Assembly (NCBI GenBank): GCA_945643635.1
Contig: CALZFC010000001.1
Location: 7,442,501 to 7,506,500, forward strand
Origin: Allodiplogaster sudhausi
Taxonomy: Eukaryota > Nematoda > Chromadorea > Rhabditida > Diplogasteridae
Length of the DNA stretch: 64,000 nt
Reading direction: 5' to 3'
Of this stretch, positions 1 to 11,088 are shown piece after piece. The number at the start of each line of letters is the position of its first letter. The first letter of the stretch is position 1. The position numbers and the translations under genes are program-made. The notes under the pieces are model-generated. The model was given only the letters and a program-made list of their open reading frames with translations, did no database searches and was not told the origin of the DNA.

Positions 1-255
1 ACCTAAATGCTGATCTAGCAGTTGATGGAGAGTTCTGGTGGGGATGTGTGTTCAACATACCTTGTTCTTCTGGGACTAAAGCGACTATGTCGTAATCTAA
101 GACAGCTGTGCAGTAATGCATGCCCGAAAAAGAACAAACCATGTTATCATGGCTATCTGCCATTTGTTGGATCTTACATTTTTTCGTGTCTCCTTCCCAG
201 TTATTACCGGCTTGACCGAAGATTGACTGCCCGCTCTGCGGGACTAAAACAGCTG

Positions 256-536
256 TGCTGATGACGAATGGACCACCATGTCTAAAAACTGTAAAGAAAA
301 ATCCCGTAATAAGATTAATGGGACGAAACGGGTATAAGTGTAATTGAAACAGGTTCTCATCTGATGAGTCCCGCCTGTTAGTTTGTTAGCACTACAATCA
401 GTTACTATGTTGATGGTTGGAACAGCAAATAGCTACATGCTGTTGAGTGAACCATCAAGTCTAAAAACTGTGCTGATCATTGGACCACCAAGTCTAAAAA
501 CTGTGTTGATGATTGTACCACCAAGTCTAAAAACTG
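256..536 (+). repeat. 33-bp tandem repeat upstream of the Helitron
   Basis: The core AAGTCTAAAAACTG recurs at 457, 490 and 523, an exact 33-bp period. A fourth related copy is at 271-292, with ATG replacing AAG. The copies also share a preceding ACCACC or ACCATC. The first ribozyme-like module (301-379) lies between the outlying copy and the main cluster. No gene is evident in 1-945: the short open frames there have no recognisable motif. Confidence 0.8.
301..379 (+). ncRNA. Hammerhead-like ribozyme module, loop-loop arrangement (left copy)
   Basis: All conserved hammerhead core bases are present but in a non-standard strand order. Hairpin 1: helix III ATCCCG (301-306) with CGGG-T-AT (329-335). 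Its loop holds U307-A308 (cleavage-site UH), helix I strand ATAAGA (309-314), a TTAAT linker, helix II strand GGGAC (320-324) and GAAA (325-328). Hairpin 2: AACAGG (348-353) with CCTGTT (374-379). Its loop holds helix I strand TCTCAT (355-360), CTGATGA (361-367) and helix II strand GTCCC (368-372). Helix II is perfect; helix I has one A-C mismatch. Predicted cleavage would follow A308. Activity is inferred, not shown. Confidence 0.55.
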
Positions 537-898
537 ACAGAATTATTGCTATTATCTCTCAGTGTATTTGTAACACATTTTGCGATTCTATCGTTTTATA
601 TCGTTATGCATTTTCGAGGCGCGTTTACTTTTGTAAATACGCATGCATGATTCGAATCATATTACATTCGTGCAATGGCACTTTGAAAGTCTCTCGGAGA
701 TTGCTTTTAATTTGCATATTACTTTAAAACATTCCTCTGAGAACGGTTAAAGTGCCATTCCGTACAAGAAGAATATGTGAAATGCTTCGAATTGTGTATG
801 CGTATTTGATCGCATATTTTGATTGAATAATTCGCGGCGCATTTGAAATGCATAGCGGAGAACAGAACATTTGGTTAATCAACTCCTTTTTGCAGGAG

Positions 899-945
899 GT
901 AAGCTGATCGATCTGGTTGAGTGGCCTAAGTGACTTCTGTTCCAG
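899..945 (+). promoter_or_regulatory. Possible 47-nt leader intron or trans-splice acceptor of the Helitron ORF
   Basis: The ATG at 946 directly follows a polypyrimidine-CAG acceptor (CTTCTGTTCCAG). A GAG|GTAAGC donor lies 47 nt upstream at 899, the same size as the short 48-nt intron in the 15.8-kb gene. Either a short 5' exon is cis-spliced here, or the acceptor receives a spliced leader. This supports use of the first ATG rather than the later in-frame ATG that begins MPTVEVSRDV. Confidence 0.45.
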
Positions 946-3900
946 ATGGTCTTTCGTGTGACGCGAAACGGCGACAGGGTCGACCTGCGGCCCGGCCGCC
1001 GTCAACACTACGCAGGTGGCAATGACCCAGTGATTGAGGGGGCACCATCACTGGGAGAGCCGTTCTTCTGCCCCCACACACGCACGGTTGTCACTGAGAC
1101 AGCGGGACTTCCGTGTTTTCAACCTTTCCACTGCTGTCTCAACCCGGAGCTCTTATGCCCGGTCATGCCCACGGTAGAAGTATCCCGTGATGTCAATATT
1201 GATTCTGTGGTTGAAGTATCCCACAACAAGCAATGCAATGAGATGGAAACGAAGTTTCTCCAGTTGAAAGAATCTGCTCTCAAGTATGTTGCCCTCAGAG
1301 GAGGTGGAAATGGCGAAGCGGGCTATATCCCCTTCGAACCAGAAAATGAATACGATGACATTCCGTCAAACGACCGACTGCTTTTGGAAACAGTTGATGA
1401 CTACATACGCCGTATGGCGGAGACATATACTTTTGATGACACAGTGTTCGGACTAACTGGATTCTATGGAATCTTTGGACAGCGAGGAGCTGCTGATCTT
1501 TTTACAAGTGGCAAGTTCCAATTCGAATACTTAAGTGAAGACATGGCCTTTGTTGCCTTGAATGATTCCCTCAGAAGGACAGCCAAAAGGATACTTCTAC
1601 CTGTTTACCAGGATGAACATTATTGGTTTGCAGAGTATCATAAGGACAGCAACAGTGTTACGATTGCTGATTCAATTTACAACGTGTACAACGTTGTCTG
1701 TTTTCCTGGAAGCATTATGCAAATTACACTCCATATGCTTATAAAGCACGTGTTTCCAGGCACTCCTATGCCCACTTTCAAGTGGGAATCAGTTGCACAG
1801 CAAGAGGACGGTACCAACTGTGGTGTTTTCATGTCCAGATTTTATGAATGTGCCATGAAAGGCATAGATAAAGAGAGACACCACTTTGATTGGAAGTCCT
1901 ACAGACTTGTTATGCTGAATAGGCTGACTAAAGCCTCAAATCAAGAGTCCACTTCTGCGGCAAAGGTTGTTGCAAAGCCAACACAAGCTCAAAGTGAGGA
2001 ATGGACTCAAGTGAAGCCCAGAAGAAGCCAGAGATCGAGAAATGAAGGCTTTAAAAAGCCTCGCACTCCGCCTTGGCGGAAAGATTCTTGGAAAGGTAAA
2101 GGGATCAAGCCAGATGTTGTTCCCGAAATTGAGATAAGCAGACCATACAATGTGCTTGAAGAGGTAAATCTTGACGATGACGTCTTCGCAGATGTGGAGG
2201 CACCATTCTGTGAGGTTCAAGATCCTCAACGAAGATTGATGCAGCGCACAGTACAGAGCGCTTTCGAGAATATTGTCGATTTGTATGGCAATGGAAAGAC
2301 TATTCTTTTGAACGTCTCTGCATCCGAATCTCTGAGGCATGCTGATGCCAATCACAAGTATAACGCAAAGACTGTGCGATCATTCATTCACAAGTATTCA
2401 GCTGAGAAATGCAAAGTAATGGAGAGAATGCTGCTCCCATTGGTTGATGATAAGAGGAACGGACATTTGCTCTCTGCACTATTTGAAAAGAGTAGTAACA
2501 CTCTTACGATATATGATTCCCTTTGGAGTTCAGCAAAGACATATGAGTGGATTCGAACATCAGTTCGGAGACTAATTGCTCACGTTATGAAGATTAAGAA
2601 TGATATTACCGTAAAGACGGCCACCTGTACAGAACAGAAACGTGAAGTTGACTCTGGTGTTCACGCAATCCGATTTGCCATGAACGCTTGCAGTAATGGC
2701 AAGGACATAGAAGATGACTTTGATGCATCTGAATTCCGGAAGGAAATCTCTGAATTGGTTATGCATCATGAAAGGTTCAAAACCAATTTTACGAAGCATA
2801 ATGAGATTGTTAAAAACAGTCAATCTGTCAAAGCAAAAACTCCACAAGCGAATAATATTGTGTCAGCTGAGCAAATATCATTTGATGTTGAAAAGATCAA
2901 GTCGCAGTTGAATGCGAAATTGAAAGCACCAGATGTTGAAGTTGTGGAAGCATGCATTCTAAGAATTGCTCAAGATCAGCCCGCAAGAAAGGCAGTAGTT
3001 TGTAAGTACTCTCTATTGAAGGGTAACACAAATGTGTCTATTGACAATGCTTTAATGAAATCCTATGAAGGAGAGATAAATGAATGTCAGCTTGCTCAAT
3101 TAGTAATAGTTGATGATAATCGCAAGAAGCATTTCTTCTACTCTGACTTCTCTTGGAGCACTGGAATTATGAGAATTTGTGACTCAGATAAACATGTATC
3201 TCTTGATGCATACACTGACGTTATAGATAACGTACGAAAGTTTGTTTCCAGAATAAAAGCGACGAGTTCATTCGAGTGTATTCTGGAAGATTGCAAACAG
3301 CAAAGCAAGGGTGCGAAGCAATGCTCGTGGTTTTTCGCATGCAAATATGCAGAGTGCGCTCTGAACAGACTCTTATTTTCAATTGACGGCTTTAGCTGGG
3401 TGTTGTACAAGCAAACCTTGTTGTCATTGTTCGTACATAAAGACGAACGCAAACTGAAAGCATCTGATACAAGATCTAACCTCCGAAAATCGCTTGAAAA
3501 CTCAAGCAATATCTCTCCAGGATGCGCTCACAATGAATCAGATTTGAATGTTCGCATAACTAGAAGTAGAAGCAGAAGCTCAAATTCTGACAATGATTCG
3601 AATTTGTTTCGAACTCCAATCAAGCATCAAGTGCCCAGCGCGCGCCAAACTTCTCTGACAAAGAGAGGAAATCAGACACCTAAGCGTAAAAGTGATGTCA
3701 CTGACACCTCCATTTCTTTAAAGAAAAACAGAAGGGAAGTCATTACTGAGAGCCCGTCTGTTTTGTTATCTCAAATGAATGATTTGCATTTATTGCAAAG
3801 CCCATTGATTCATACTTCCGGGAGGAAACGGAAAGCTGAGAAGGATGTAGCTCCATCACCATCAACCATTTTATCTGGGATGAGTGAGATGAACGTTAGC

Positions 3901-6900
3901 ACTCCAAAGCGAGTTTCTACGAGACAGCCGAAAAAACTGTTTGTGCCCTATCAAGCTGAATTTCCCACTGGTACTTCCGATGTTCCAATCGCAAAGATGT
4001 CATACGACAGTTTAAAGAAGCTGAACGGCAACCAGTGGTTGAATGATGAAGTTGTGCTCTGTGCTATACAAGCAGTTTGCTACGGCAAGAAGGTTTTCCT
4101 GATTGATCCGGTTCAGTATGAAAGATACTGTACAAATCCAAACAGCATGCAAAAGTTGAGAACAAATAACTTCAGCAATTATGACATGATTCTGTTTCCA
4201 TTGGTCAATGATAACCACTTTATGCTAAGTGTCATAAACATGTCGTCGCCACGCTTTGCCATGGTTTACGACTCGCTGAATAAACTTGACCGGAACGAAT
4301 TATACAGAGTTCAAAAGTGTATTCATCACTTAATCGGACTTCAAGTAATGGCCGCCCCGCCAGGTGATGATCAGATCACTTTACAAAGTGATGGTTGTAA
4401 TTGTGGTCCAATTACAATTTTCCACGCTCTGCAAATTGTTAATGATCGGCCGACAGTTGTGCCGAATTTTGATGCTGCTTCATTCAGAAAGCAGTTGAAG
4501 CACTATTTGCAGACATGCAAGTTGATTAAGATAATTGGAGCAATCGAAGATAATGTTACTCCTCATTCCACTCCTATATCTCGAAGATCGAGCTCGCGTT
4601 CATCTATTGGCTCCATAACATCAATAAGAAGTGTGGCATCGTCCACGATGTCAGTTCGCTCAAATGAAAGCGACTATTCAAATGAGTCACTTGAAATGCT
4701 CAAAAAGTTTGGCTGGACACATCAGCCTCGAAGAAGTAAACCATGTGAGATCTCAGTATCAGCAATATCACTATATGCTGCTTATGCTGGAAGACATTTT
4801 GATAGCTCTATTATTGAAGCAATGTTAAAAGTCCTGGTTGCAGAGTCAAAGCAAAGCATTTTTGTGTATTCGCATTCCGTTCTTATGGATTGCATTACAA
4901 GGAGCACAGTTCCTGACAACATATCTAAAATGAAGCAGAACATTATATTCGTTCCATTGAAGGATCAAAACGAATGGATCCTTGGAGTGATAGAGACAAA
5001 GCCTAACATTACAATTCGACTCTATGACAAAGAGCGAAGAGATACCGTCATGGCAAAACTATCTAAATTTGTTGAGATAACATTTGGCAAGCCAGTAGCA
5101 ATGGACAAGAAGAGGTCCAATCAAGTATGCAAGTACTCTACTCCAGAAGAGTCTGCTCCTGCTCTATTCTTTAATGCCGAACAGTACTTGTGCGAATTGA
5201 CAAAGCAGAGAAAGAAGAGATTTGACGAGTTTCAATCTTCAGTATGCCTTGAAATCATCGTCAAGATGTTGATTGAATCAAAGATGGTCAGAATATATGC
5301 CCAAAGTGATACTGCGGCCAAGGAAGTTGTGCAAATAATACCATTCAAGTGTGCGGACTTGACGGATAGCGATATTTCTCTGCCATCAGAAGAAAACTAT
5401 CAATTGAGTGATGTAATTATCAATAAATTTGCGATCGCTCTCAATTCAAATAAACGATATGTTGTTCTACCACTTGACGCTTATGAAAGCGATGGAAGAC
5501 TTCAAGATGTTAACATCGGTACAAAACAAGGCATATTGATGCCTATAAAGAAAAATGCAAGCGAATATGCACTGGTGGTCATAAAGAATCAGAAAGCATA
5601 TGTCTATGATCCGTACATTGCAGCTGTAGAAAGTGAATTTTCTGAGAAAATTAAAAAAGTAGCAGCGTACTACAATCGGAACAGAGCCAGTTGCGGACTG
5701 AAAAGAAAGTATCCGGACATTAAAAGTCCGTCATCTACTGGAATTTACATTTGTGCATTAATGCATGCATTGTCAGTTGACAACAAGGACATACCTGACA
5801 CTATTCAGCCCAAGACTGTGAAGAGAATAATTTGTCGAGTCCTAGGATTATGTGACAATATATCTGTCACGCAAAATATAACAGATACGGCAGTTGATGA
5901 TTCTGTCCCAGATGATGAGTGCGCAATTCTGACAACCCCACAATCGGGTACGAGGGAATATAAAACAAAGCATATGCAAAAAACTCGAAAGGGTCAACAA
6001 TATATCCTGTATGCCCAGATTGATTATAGTCGTTTACCAGACACATTTATGCTTCCGCCACAGACCAAATGTGTGCACTGCCAAGCATGGCGATGGCCCG
6101 GAGAAACAGACTCCATTTGCTGCAAAGGCGGCCAGGTCAAGATCCAAGATGACTTTCCACTATTCGTGGACATTGAAGAAATTAGAAAAATTAAAGAGTA
6201 CATCCTTTCACCAGCTGGAAAAGCTACCTACGACACTGTGAGAATGATAAATTCTCCCCTATCATTTGTGTGCACCATTATGAATACGAAAAAGAAATCA
6301 GAATTTCCCAAAGGAGGTCCAGTGCCCCTGGTCGTTAACGGGAAAATAGAGGCAACAATTGTGAGCCCTCAAGATAGCACCTCGAAGTCGAATCCTTCGT
6401 TTACTTCACTTATCCTTTGCAAAGATTCTGCTCGCGCAGAAAAGGCTTGTGCCGACTTTATGAAGAAGTACAATGTAAAGTACAATCTTGATATTTTCAT
6501 GCGAGTTCGAAATGTGATACAGGAACACAATCATCTCGCGAAATGTTATATGCGCCTGGAAGAAGTTATCCAGGAAGAGAAAAAGAAAGCTGAGGCTCGA
6601 AATAGACAGCCTAATCAAGTCATGTTGAACATTCTCGATAGAGAGGAGGCTGTGAAACAGTTCTCTCCGAATACACGCGCTGGTGGACAACTGATTCATG
6701 TGAATCCTCCGGTCCATCCAGGGCGATTGAATGCGCCACAAGGAGACAAGTTTATGTCAGCCATATACGTCTACCCAGATGGGCAGTGTCCGAGCCACGA
6801 AGATTTGAATCGTGGAGTAAGAATTTTCCAGAAGTCCTCTTGGACAAATAAGAAGCTTGTGCACTTTAGCCAGCTGTGGGATGCCATGAGTTATACACTT

Positions 6901-9900
6901 TTGTTGCCACGTGGAAACCGTACTTATAAGACTGGAATGCCAAAGTTTACAACAATGAGTAAGAGAAATCCCCTTCCTGGGGTAAAGCCACGCGAGTTCC
7001 TCTCGCGATCTGAATATTACAATTTCACGTTCGCAGATAAAGGTGATACACCTGAAGAAAGGCGAATGCATTGGTGCAGATACTGGGGTATGCTTACCCA
7101 GCAATTCCAACTAGACGTTTATTTGCGAATTCAAGCAGACCGACTGGCTGCAATAAAGAGAGAACGTGAGGAACAAGTCAATAAGATGGCCAAAGTGTCA
7201 GCAAATGCAAAATATGTTCAGATGAAGCTTGAAGAAAAGGGATACGCACTTGGCAACTATGTCACACTCCCTGAAAGCTTTTATGGAGGTCCGAAATACT
7301 TCCGAAGACTGTACTACCAATGTGTAGCACTTTCAAAGAGATATGGCAAACCATCTCGCTTCATAACATTTACTGGAAATCCAGAATGGCCTGAGATTAC
7401 GGAGATCCTGAAACTCATCTCGCCTAATATGACATGGCATGACATTGCCGATGATGTTTGCCGAATCTTTTGGCTCAAGGCAAAAGAATTTTTGAAAGAC
7501 GTCACTGAACGTGGTGTACTTGGAGAAGTGGTTGCCAACGTCTGGAACGTTGAATATCAACAGAGAGGAATGCCTCATATTCACCTGTTGATCTGGTTTA
7601 AGAAAGGCCATGTTGACACTCCAGAGATCATTGATCAGACAATCTGTGCTGAGATTCCACCTGAACCGGCTCAGGATGACCCTTATTATGAGGAGAAAAT
7701 GAGACATCGTGAACTCATTCACAAGTGTATGATTCATGGTCCCTGCGAAGGTAAACTTGATATGACGTGCCGTAAGAGGCGACCCAATGCATTCTTATGC
7801 GCGAAAAGTTACCCTAAAGGCTATCGGGATGAAACAGAGATGATTGAAAACGATTATCCGCTGTATAGACGAAGAGATAACGGAGCAAACATTGTCTACT
7901 CAAAAGGAAAGAATGCACGAGTTGCAACGAATCGACATGTTGTTCCGCACAATCCATATCTCCTGATGAAGTATGGCTGTCACATTAATGTAGAGGCCTC
8001 TACGAGTATCTCTACATTCAAGTACATTTTCAAGTACATTTTCAAGGGCGTTGATCTCCTTGCTTTGGAAATTGATGATATGGAAGAAGATGAGATGAAT
8101 GCCAAAGGCATCGTACTCAGAAATGAATACGAGAAAAAAAATGGAAAAGTCAGGCAATTGGTTGACCTTGACGAAACAAAGACTTTCCAGAATGCGAGAA
8201 GCATATCCTCAATTGAGGCTTCATTCTGCAGACTTGGCCTGCCACGGCATGGTATATCTCATTGCGTTACAGCATTGTACATTCATCTGGAAGGTGAGCA
8301 ACATATGGTTGTCAAAGCTGATGATACTGCTGCCCAGAGACAACAAAGAGCTGAGAGAGCCACCTCCAGATTCATGGCTTTCATGGAGCTAAACATACGT
8401 GACGAAGATGCAAGAAAACGGACTTATCTTGAAGTTGAAGAAAGATACAGATGGGATCAGAATGCAAAGATGTACAAGCCATATGTGCGTACTGGCCAGA
8501 TTGAACGTAACATTGCGTATCTATCTCCCATCAGCCCCCGAAACAGGGAACTGTACGGACTGCACTGTCTGGTCAGAAGCCTTACAGGCTACACTTGCTT
8601 TGCTGATTTGCTTAAATCAGAAGATGGAAGCACCACATATGCAACCTTTGATGAGTCTGCTCGGGCAAGAGGCCTTTTGAGAGATGACAAGGAGTGGGAC
8701 GCATGTCTTAACCTTGCAAGCGAGTCTATACCGAATCCTAGAGCATTCCTCAGACTCTTCTGTGTCATTCTGATGAATTGTCAGCCACCCAGTCCGGCAG
8801 AACTCTTTGAAAAGTACAAGGCAGACATGTTTGACCGCGATAAGCAACATAAATACTCTGAAGAAGAGAAAGTGCAGAGAGTCCTCAGGCACATTCAGTC
8901 GATCATAAGACACTCTAACATGACGCTCAAGCAGTTTGGATTACCTGAGCTTAAAAGGAATGAAGCTCTTGAGCGAAAGTTCATGTCTGAAGACAAGAGA
9001 GAGGCTCAGAAGAGAGCAGATGAAATGCAACCAATGCTAAATGAAGGCCAGAAGGCGATTTCAGAGCAAATTATTGCTGCCATCTCTGACACAAGTGCCG
9101 AAAAGCGTTGCTTCTTTGTGACTGGAAGTGGAGGTTGTGGAAAGACATTCCTCTACGAGTACTTAATCAATTGGTGCATTGCACACGACAAGGTTGTTTT
9201 ACCTGTTGCCTCAACCGGCATTGCAGCAACTCTATTGAAGAATGGTACGACCGCTCACAGTGGTTTTGGAATTCCGCTCGAATATGATGAGCTGGACAAG
9301 ACAAACCTTGACATCACCTCGGACAAGGGTCAGTTCTTGAGACAAGTTGAAGTCATCATTTGGGATGAGGCCCCAATGCAGTCGAATGCAATCTTGAGTT
9401 TTGTTGACAGAACAATGAGGGTCGCTGCGCCCAGAGACCAGAAAGATAAGCCATTTGGTGGACGTGTCGTTCTCCTCGGTGGAGACTGGAAGCAAATTTT
9501 GCCCGTTATACCAAGTGCTCGAGATAAGCAGATCTTGAATTACACACTGAACAATGCACCTGTTTACGACAAGTTTGAGCAGTGCAAACTGACTGTTAAC
9601 ATGAGGGTCGACAAGGACCAACAAGTATTTCTGAAATATCAGACTGAAGTTGGAGAAGGAACTGCAAACTTTGACGGATTGCACATTCGTGTACCTGAAA
9701 GAATGCTATGCGCCGATGAGGACGCACTAATAGACTCCGTGTATCCGGAGGAAGTCCGATGCAACGGTGAAGAGATGAGCAAAAGAGCAATTCTCGCAGT
9801 TCGTAATGATGCAGTACTCAAACTAAATGAGAAGATTATGAACTTGCTACCTGGCGAAGCAGAAGAGTTTATGGGAATCACTGAGATTCCTGAAGAAGCA

Positions 9901-10863
9901 GAGCATATGGGCATGCCCGTAGATTTGATCTCAACCTTGGAGGCGTTGACGCCCAATGGAATGCCTGCTCATAAGTTGGTTTTGAAACCCCAAACACCCG
10001 TCATGCTTCTGCGGAACATTGACATTGAGAACAAGTTGTGCAATGGCACTAAACTTGTGTTCTTGAACGCAGTGAAAGTAAACTCAGCGGACAGAAATGT
10101 CATACTACTAAGATGCAGAAATGTGACTGTTAATCCACCAGAAGATGTATTTCTTCCCAGAATCGTTCTGAATTATCTCGATCGTAACAGTGGCGTACAG
10201 TTCACACGAAGACAGTTCCCGATAAGGGCGTGCTTTGCTTGCACGATTAACAAGAGTCAAGGCCAGACGCTGGCAAGAGTCGGACTCGATCTGAGAACTC
10301 CGACATTTTCCCACGGGCACTTCTATGTGGCCATCTCGAGAGTTAAGAATGAGGCACATCTCAAACTTTTGATACCAAAAGAATTTGTCATAGAAGACAA
10401 ATTGAACGGAAAGCATGCCATTGTCAGAAATATTGTTTTCCGAGAACTGTACCCGATGGTAAATTATGAGATCACAAACAGTCCTCCTGCACTGGCTGAC
10501 GAACCAGATGTTGACCCGTTTGAGGGCTTAAATCTTGATGACGATGAAGGGGCAGAGAATTATCCCGAACAGCATGAAGAAGACATTGAACATGGTCAGG
10601 AGATTGATCAAGAACAGCTCGAAAAAGAGCTTGATGACTTTACTTATCAGTTGCAGCAAGAGATTGCCGCAAAGCAGAATGGCGAAGTAGCCGAGAACAA
10701 GACAACGGATGAGAATGCCGTTGATAACAATGATATCATACAGGCAATGCATGAAATCGATGAAGATATTCACTTCTTTAGTGATGACGAAGAAGGCGAC
10801 CTTCAGTACGTCGTATCTTCCGATGAGGAGGAGAATCCCCAAGATGAGGAAGAAAAGAACTGA
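946..10863 (+). CDS. Helitron replication initiator-helicase with multiple Ulp1-like protease domains
   Basis: This 3305-residue intronless protein should nick, unwind and transfer its own DNA by rolling-circle transposition in the nucleus. The N-terminal half carries about six Ulp1/C48-type SUMO-protease-like folds. The first (H225, D242, Q286, C292) and fourth (W1031, H1091, D1109, Q1147, C1153) keep the whole catalytic set. Others are decayed, for example DSGV where the Cys should be near residue 600. A Cys cluster follows (C1709, C1712, C1725, C1726). The Helitron-like N region spans about 2010-2230. The HUH motif is H2211-I-H2213, and the Rep tyrosines are Y2360 and Y2364 (YIFKY). The helicase has Walker A GSGGCGKT (2727-2734), Walker B WDEA (2806-2809) and motif VI FYVAISR (3126-3132). 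The tail is very acidic. No frameshift or stop is seen, so the copy may be functional. Ulp1 fusions are known in some Helitrons; six in tandem seems unusual. Confidence 0.93.
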   Translation: MVFRVTRNGDRVDLRPGRRQHYAGGNDPVIEGAPSLGEPFFCPHTRTVVTETAGLPCFQPFHCCLNPELLCPVMPTVEVSRDVNIDSVVEVSHNKQCNEMETKFLQLKESALKYVALRGGGNGEAGYIPFEPENEYDDIPSNDRLLLETVDDYIRRMAETYTFDDTVFGLTGFYGIFGQRGAADLFTSGKFQFEYLSEDMAFVALNDSLRRTAKRILLPVYQDEHYWFAEYHKDSNSVTIADSIYNVYNVVCFPGSIMQITLHMLIKHVFPGTPMPTFKWESVAQQEDGTNCGVFMSRFYECAMKGIDKERHHFDWKSYRLVMLNRLTKASNQESTSAAKVVAKPTQAQSEEWTQVKPRRSQRSRNEGFKKPRTPPWRKDSWKGKGIKPDVVPEIEISRPYNVLEEVNLDDDVFADVEAPFCEVQDPQRRLMQRTVQSAFENIVDLYGNGKTILLNVSASESLRHADANHKYNAKTVRSFIHKYSAEKCKVMERMLLPLVDDKRNGHLLSALFEKSSNTLTIYDSLWSSAKTYEWIRTSVRRLIAHVMKIKNDITVKTATCTEQKREVDSGVHAIRFAMNACSNGKDIEDDFDASEFRKEISELVMHHERFKTNFTKHNEIVKNSQSVKAKTPQANNIVSAEQISFDVEKIKSQLNAKLKAPDVEVVEACILRIAQDQPARKAVVCKYSLLKGNTNVSIDNALMKSYEGEINECQLAQLVIVDDNRKKHFFYSDFSWSTGIMRICDSDKHVSLDAYTDVIDNVRKFVSRIKATSSFECILEDCKQQSKGAKQCSWFFACKYAECALNRLLFSIDGFSWVLYKQTLLSLFVHKDERKLKASDTRSNLRKSLENSSNISPGCAHNESDLNVRITRSRSRSSNSDNDSNLFRTPIKHQVPSARQTSLTKRGNQTPKRKSDVTDTSISLKKNRREVITESPSVLLSQMNDLHLLQSPLIHTSGRKRKAEKDVAPSPSTILSGMSEMNVSTPKRVSTRQPKKLFVPYQAEFPTGTSDVPIAKMSYDSLKKLNGNQWLNDEVVLCAIQAVCYGKKVFLIDPVQYERYCTNPNSMQKLRTNNFSNYDMILFPLVNDNHFMLSVINMSSPRFAMVYDSLNKLDRNELYRVQKCIHHLIGLQVMAAPPGDDQITLQSDGCNCGPITIFHALQIVNDRPTVVPNFDAASFRKQLKHYLQTCKLIKIIGAIEDNVTPHSTPISRRSSSRSSIGSITSIRSVASSTMSVRSNESDYSNESLEMLKKFGWTHQPRRSKPCEISVSAISLYAAYAGRHFDSSIIEAMLKVLVAESKQSIFVYSHSVLMDCITRSTVPDNISKMKQNIIFVPLKDQNEWILGVIETKPNITIRLYDKERRDTVMAKLSKFVEITFGKPVAMDKKRSNQVCKYSTPEESAPALFFNAEQYLCELTKQRKKRFDEFQSSVCLEIIVKMLIESKMVRIYAQSDTAAKEVVQIIPFKCADLTDSDISLPSEENYQLSDVIINKFAIALNSNKRYVVLPLDAYESDGRLQDVNIGTKQGILMPIKKNASEYALVVIKNQKAYVYDPYIAAVESEFSEKIKKVAAYYNRNRASCGLKRKYPDIKSPSSTGIYICALMHALSVDNKDIPDTIQPKTVKRIICRVLGLCDNISVTQNITDTAVDDSVPDDECAILTTPQSGTREYKTKHMQKTRKGQQYILYAQIDYSRLPDTFMLPPQTKCVHCQAWRWPGETDSICCKGGQVKIQDDFPLFVDIEEIRKIKEYILSPAGKATYDTVRMINSPLSFVCTIMNTKKKSEFPKGGPVPLVVNGKIEATIVSPQDSTSKSNPSFTSLILCKDSARAEKACADFMKKYNVKYNLDIFMRVRNVIQEHNHLAKCYMRLEEVIQEEKKKAEARNRQPNQVMLNILDREEAVKQFSPNTRAGGQLIHVNPPVHPGRLNAPQGDKFMSAIYVYPDGQCPSHEDLNRGVRIFQKSSWTNKKLVHFSQLWDAMSYTLLLPRGNRTYKTGMPKFTTMSKRNPLPGVKPREFLSRSEYYNFTFADKGDTPEERRMHWCRYWGMLTQQFQLDVYLRIQADRLAAIKREREEQVNKMAKVSANAKYVQMKLEEKGYALGNYVTLPESFYGGPKYFRRLYYQCVALSKRYGKPSRFITFTGNPEWPEITEILKLISPNMTWHDIADDVCRIFWLKAKEFLKDVTERGVLGEVVANVWNVEYQQRGMPHIHLLIWFKKGHVDTPEIIDQTICAEIPPEPAQDDPYYEEKMRHRELIHKCMIHGPCEGKLDMTCRKRRPNAFLCAKSYPKGYRDETEMIENDYPLYRRRDNGANIVYSKGKNARVATNRHVVPHNPYLLMKYGCHINVEASTSISTFKYIFKYIFKGVDLLALEIDDMEEDEMNAKGIVLRNEYEKKNGKVRQLVDLDETKTFQNARSISSIEASFCRLGLPRHGISHCVTALYIHLEGEQHMVVKADDTAAQRQQRAERATSRFMAFMELNIRDEDARKRTYLEVEERYRWDQNAKMYKPYVRTGQIERNIAYLSPISPRNRELYGLHCLVRSLTGYTCFADLLKSEDGSTTYATFDESARARGLLRDDKEWDACLNLASESIPNPRAFLRLFCVILMNCQPPSPAELFEKYKADMFDRDKQHKYSEEEKVQRVLRHIQSIIRHSNMTLKQFGLPELKRNEALERKFMSEDKREAQKRADEMQPMLNEGQKAISEQIIAAISDTSAEKRCFFVTGSGGCGKTFLYEYLINWCIAHDKVVLPVASTGIAATLLKNGTTAHSGFGIPLEYDELDKTNLDITSDKGQFLRQVEVIIWDEAPMQSNAILSFVDRTMRVAAPRDQKDKPFGGRVVLLGGDWKQILPVIPSARDKQILNYTLNNAPVYDKFEQCKLTVNMRVDKDQQVFLKYQTEVGEGTANFDGLHIRVPERMLCADEDALIDSVYPEEVRCNGEEMSKRAILAVRNDAVLKLNEKIMNLLPGEAEEFMGITEIPEEAEHMGMPVDLISTLEALTPNGMPAHKLVLKPQTPVMLLRNIDIENKLCNGTKLVFLNAVKVNSADRNVILLRCRNVTVNPPEDVFLPRIVLNYLDRNSGVQFTRRQFPIRACFACTINKSQGQTLARVGLDLRTPTFSHGHFYVAISRVKNEAHLKLLIPKEFVIEDKLNGKHAIVRNIVFRELYPMVNYEITNSPPALADEPDVDPFEGLNLDDDEGAENYPEQHEEDIEHGQEIDQEQLEKELDDFTYQLQQEIAAKQNGEVAENKTTDENAVDNNDIIQAMHEIDEDIHFFSDDEEGDLQYVVSSDEEENPQDEEEKN

Positions 10864-10868
10864 ATAAA
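10863..10868 (+). terminator. Poly(A) signal AATAAA overlapping the Helitron stop codon
   Basis: TGA at 10861-10863 shares its A with AATAAA. A second AATAAA-like string lies at about 10938-10947. Proximity to the stop implies a very short 3' UTR if used, which would end the mRNA before the right ribozyme-like module at 11089. Confidence 0.5.
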
Positions 10869-11088
10869 GACGAGAGTCTAATTGCTCAGTGAGCAAGCAT
10901 TTGTAAATATCTTGAAAGATGCAAATCTTGCAAGAAGCAAATAAATAACAAGATTGCGCAAAGTTAACGCTTTGTTTCAATATGAAATCTTACTGCTTAA
11001 TTAGCAAGAAGTTGTGAAATAATTAGAAGAAGCAAATGGCGGGTAACTGCATTGTTTGAATGAGAAGTTACATACTCTCACCAAAAAC

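Noticed and set aside
301..379. Canonical type I, II or III hammerhead
   Set aside because: No GAAA follows CTGATGA in the order any of these types needs. Only the loop-loop arrangement uses all core pieces.
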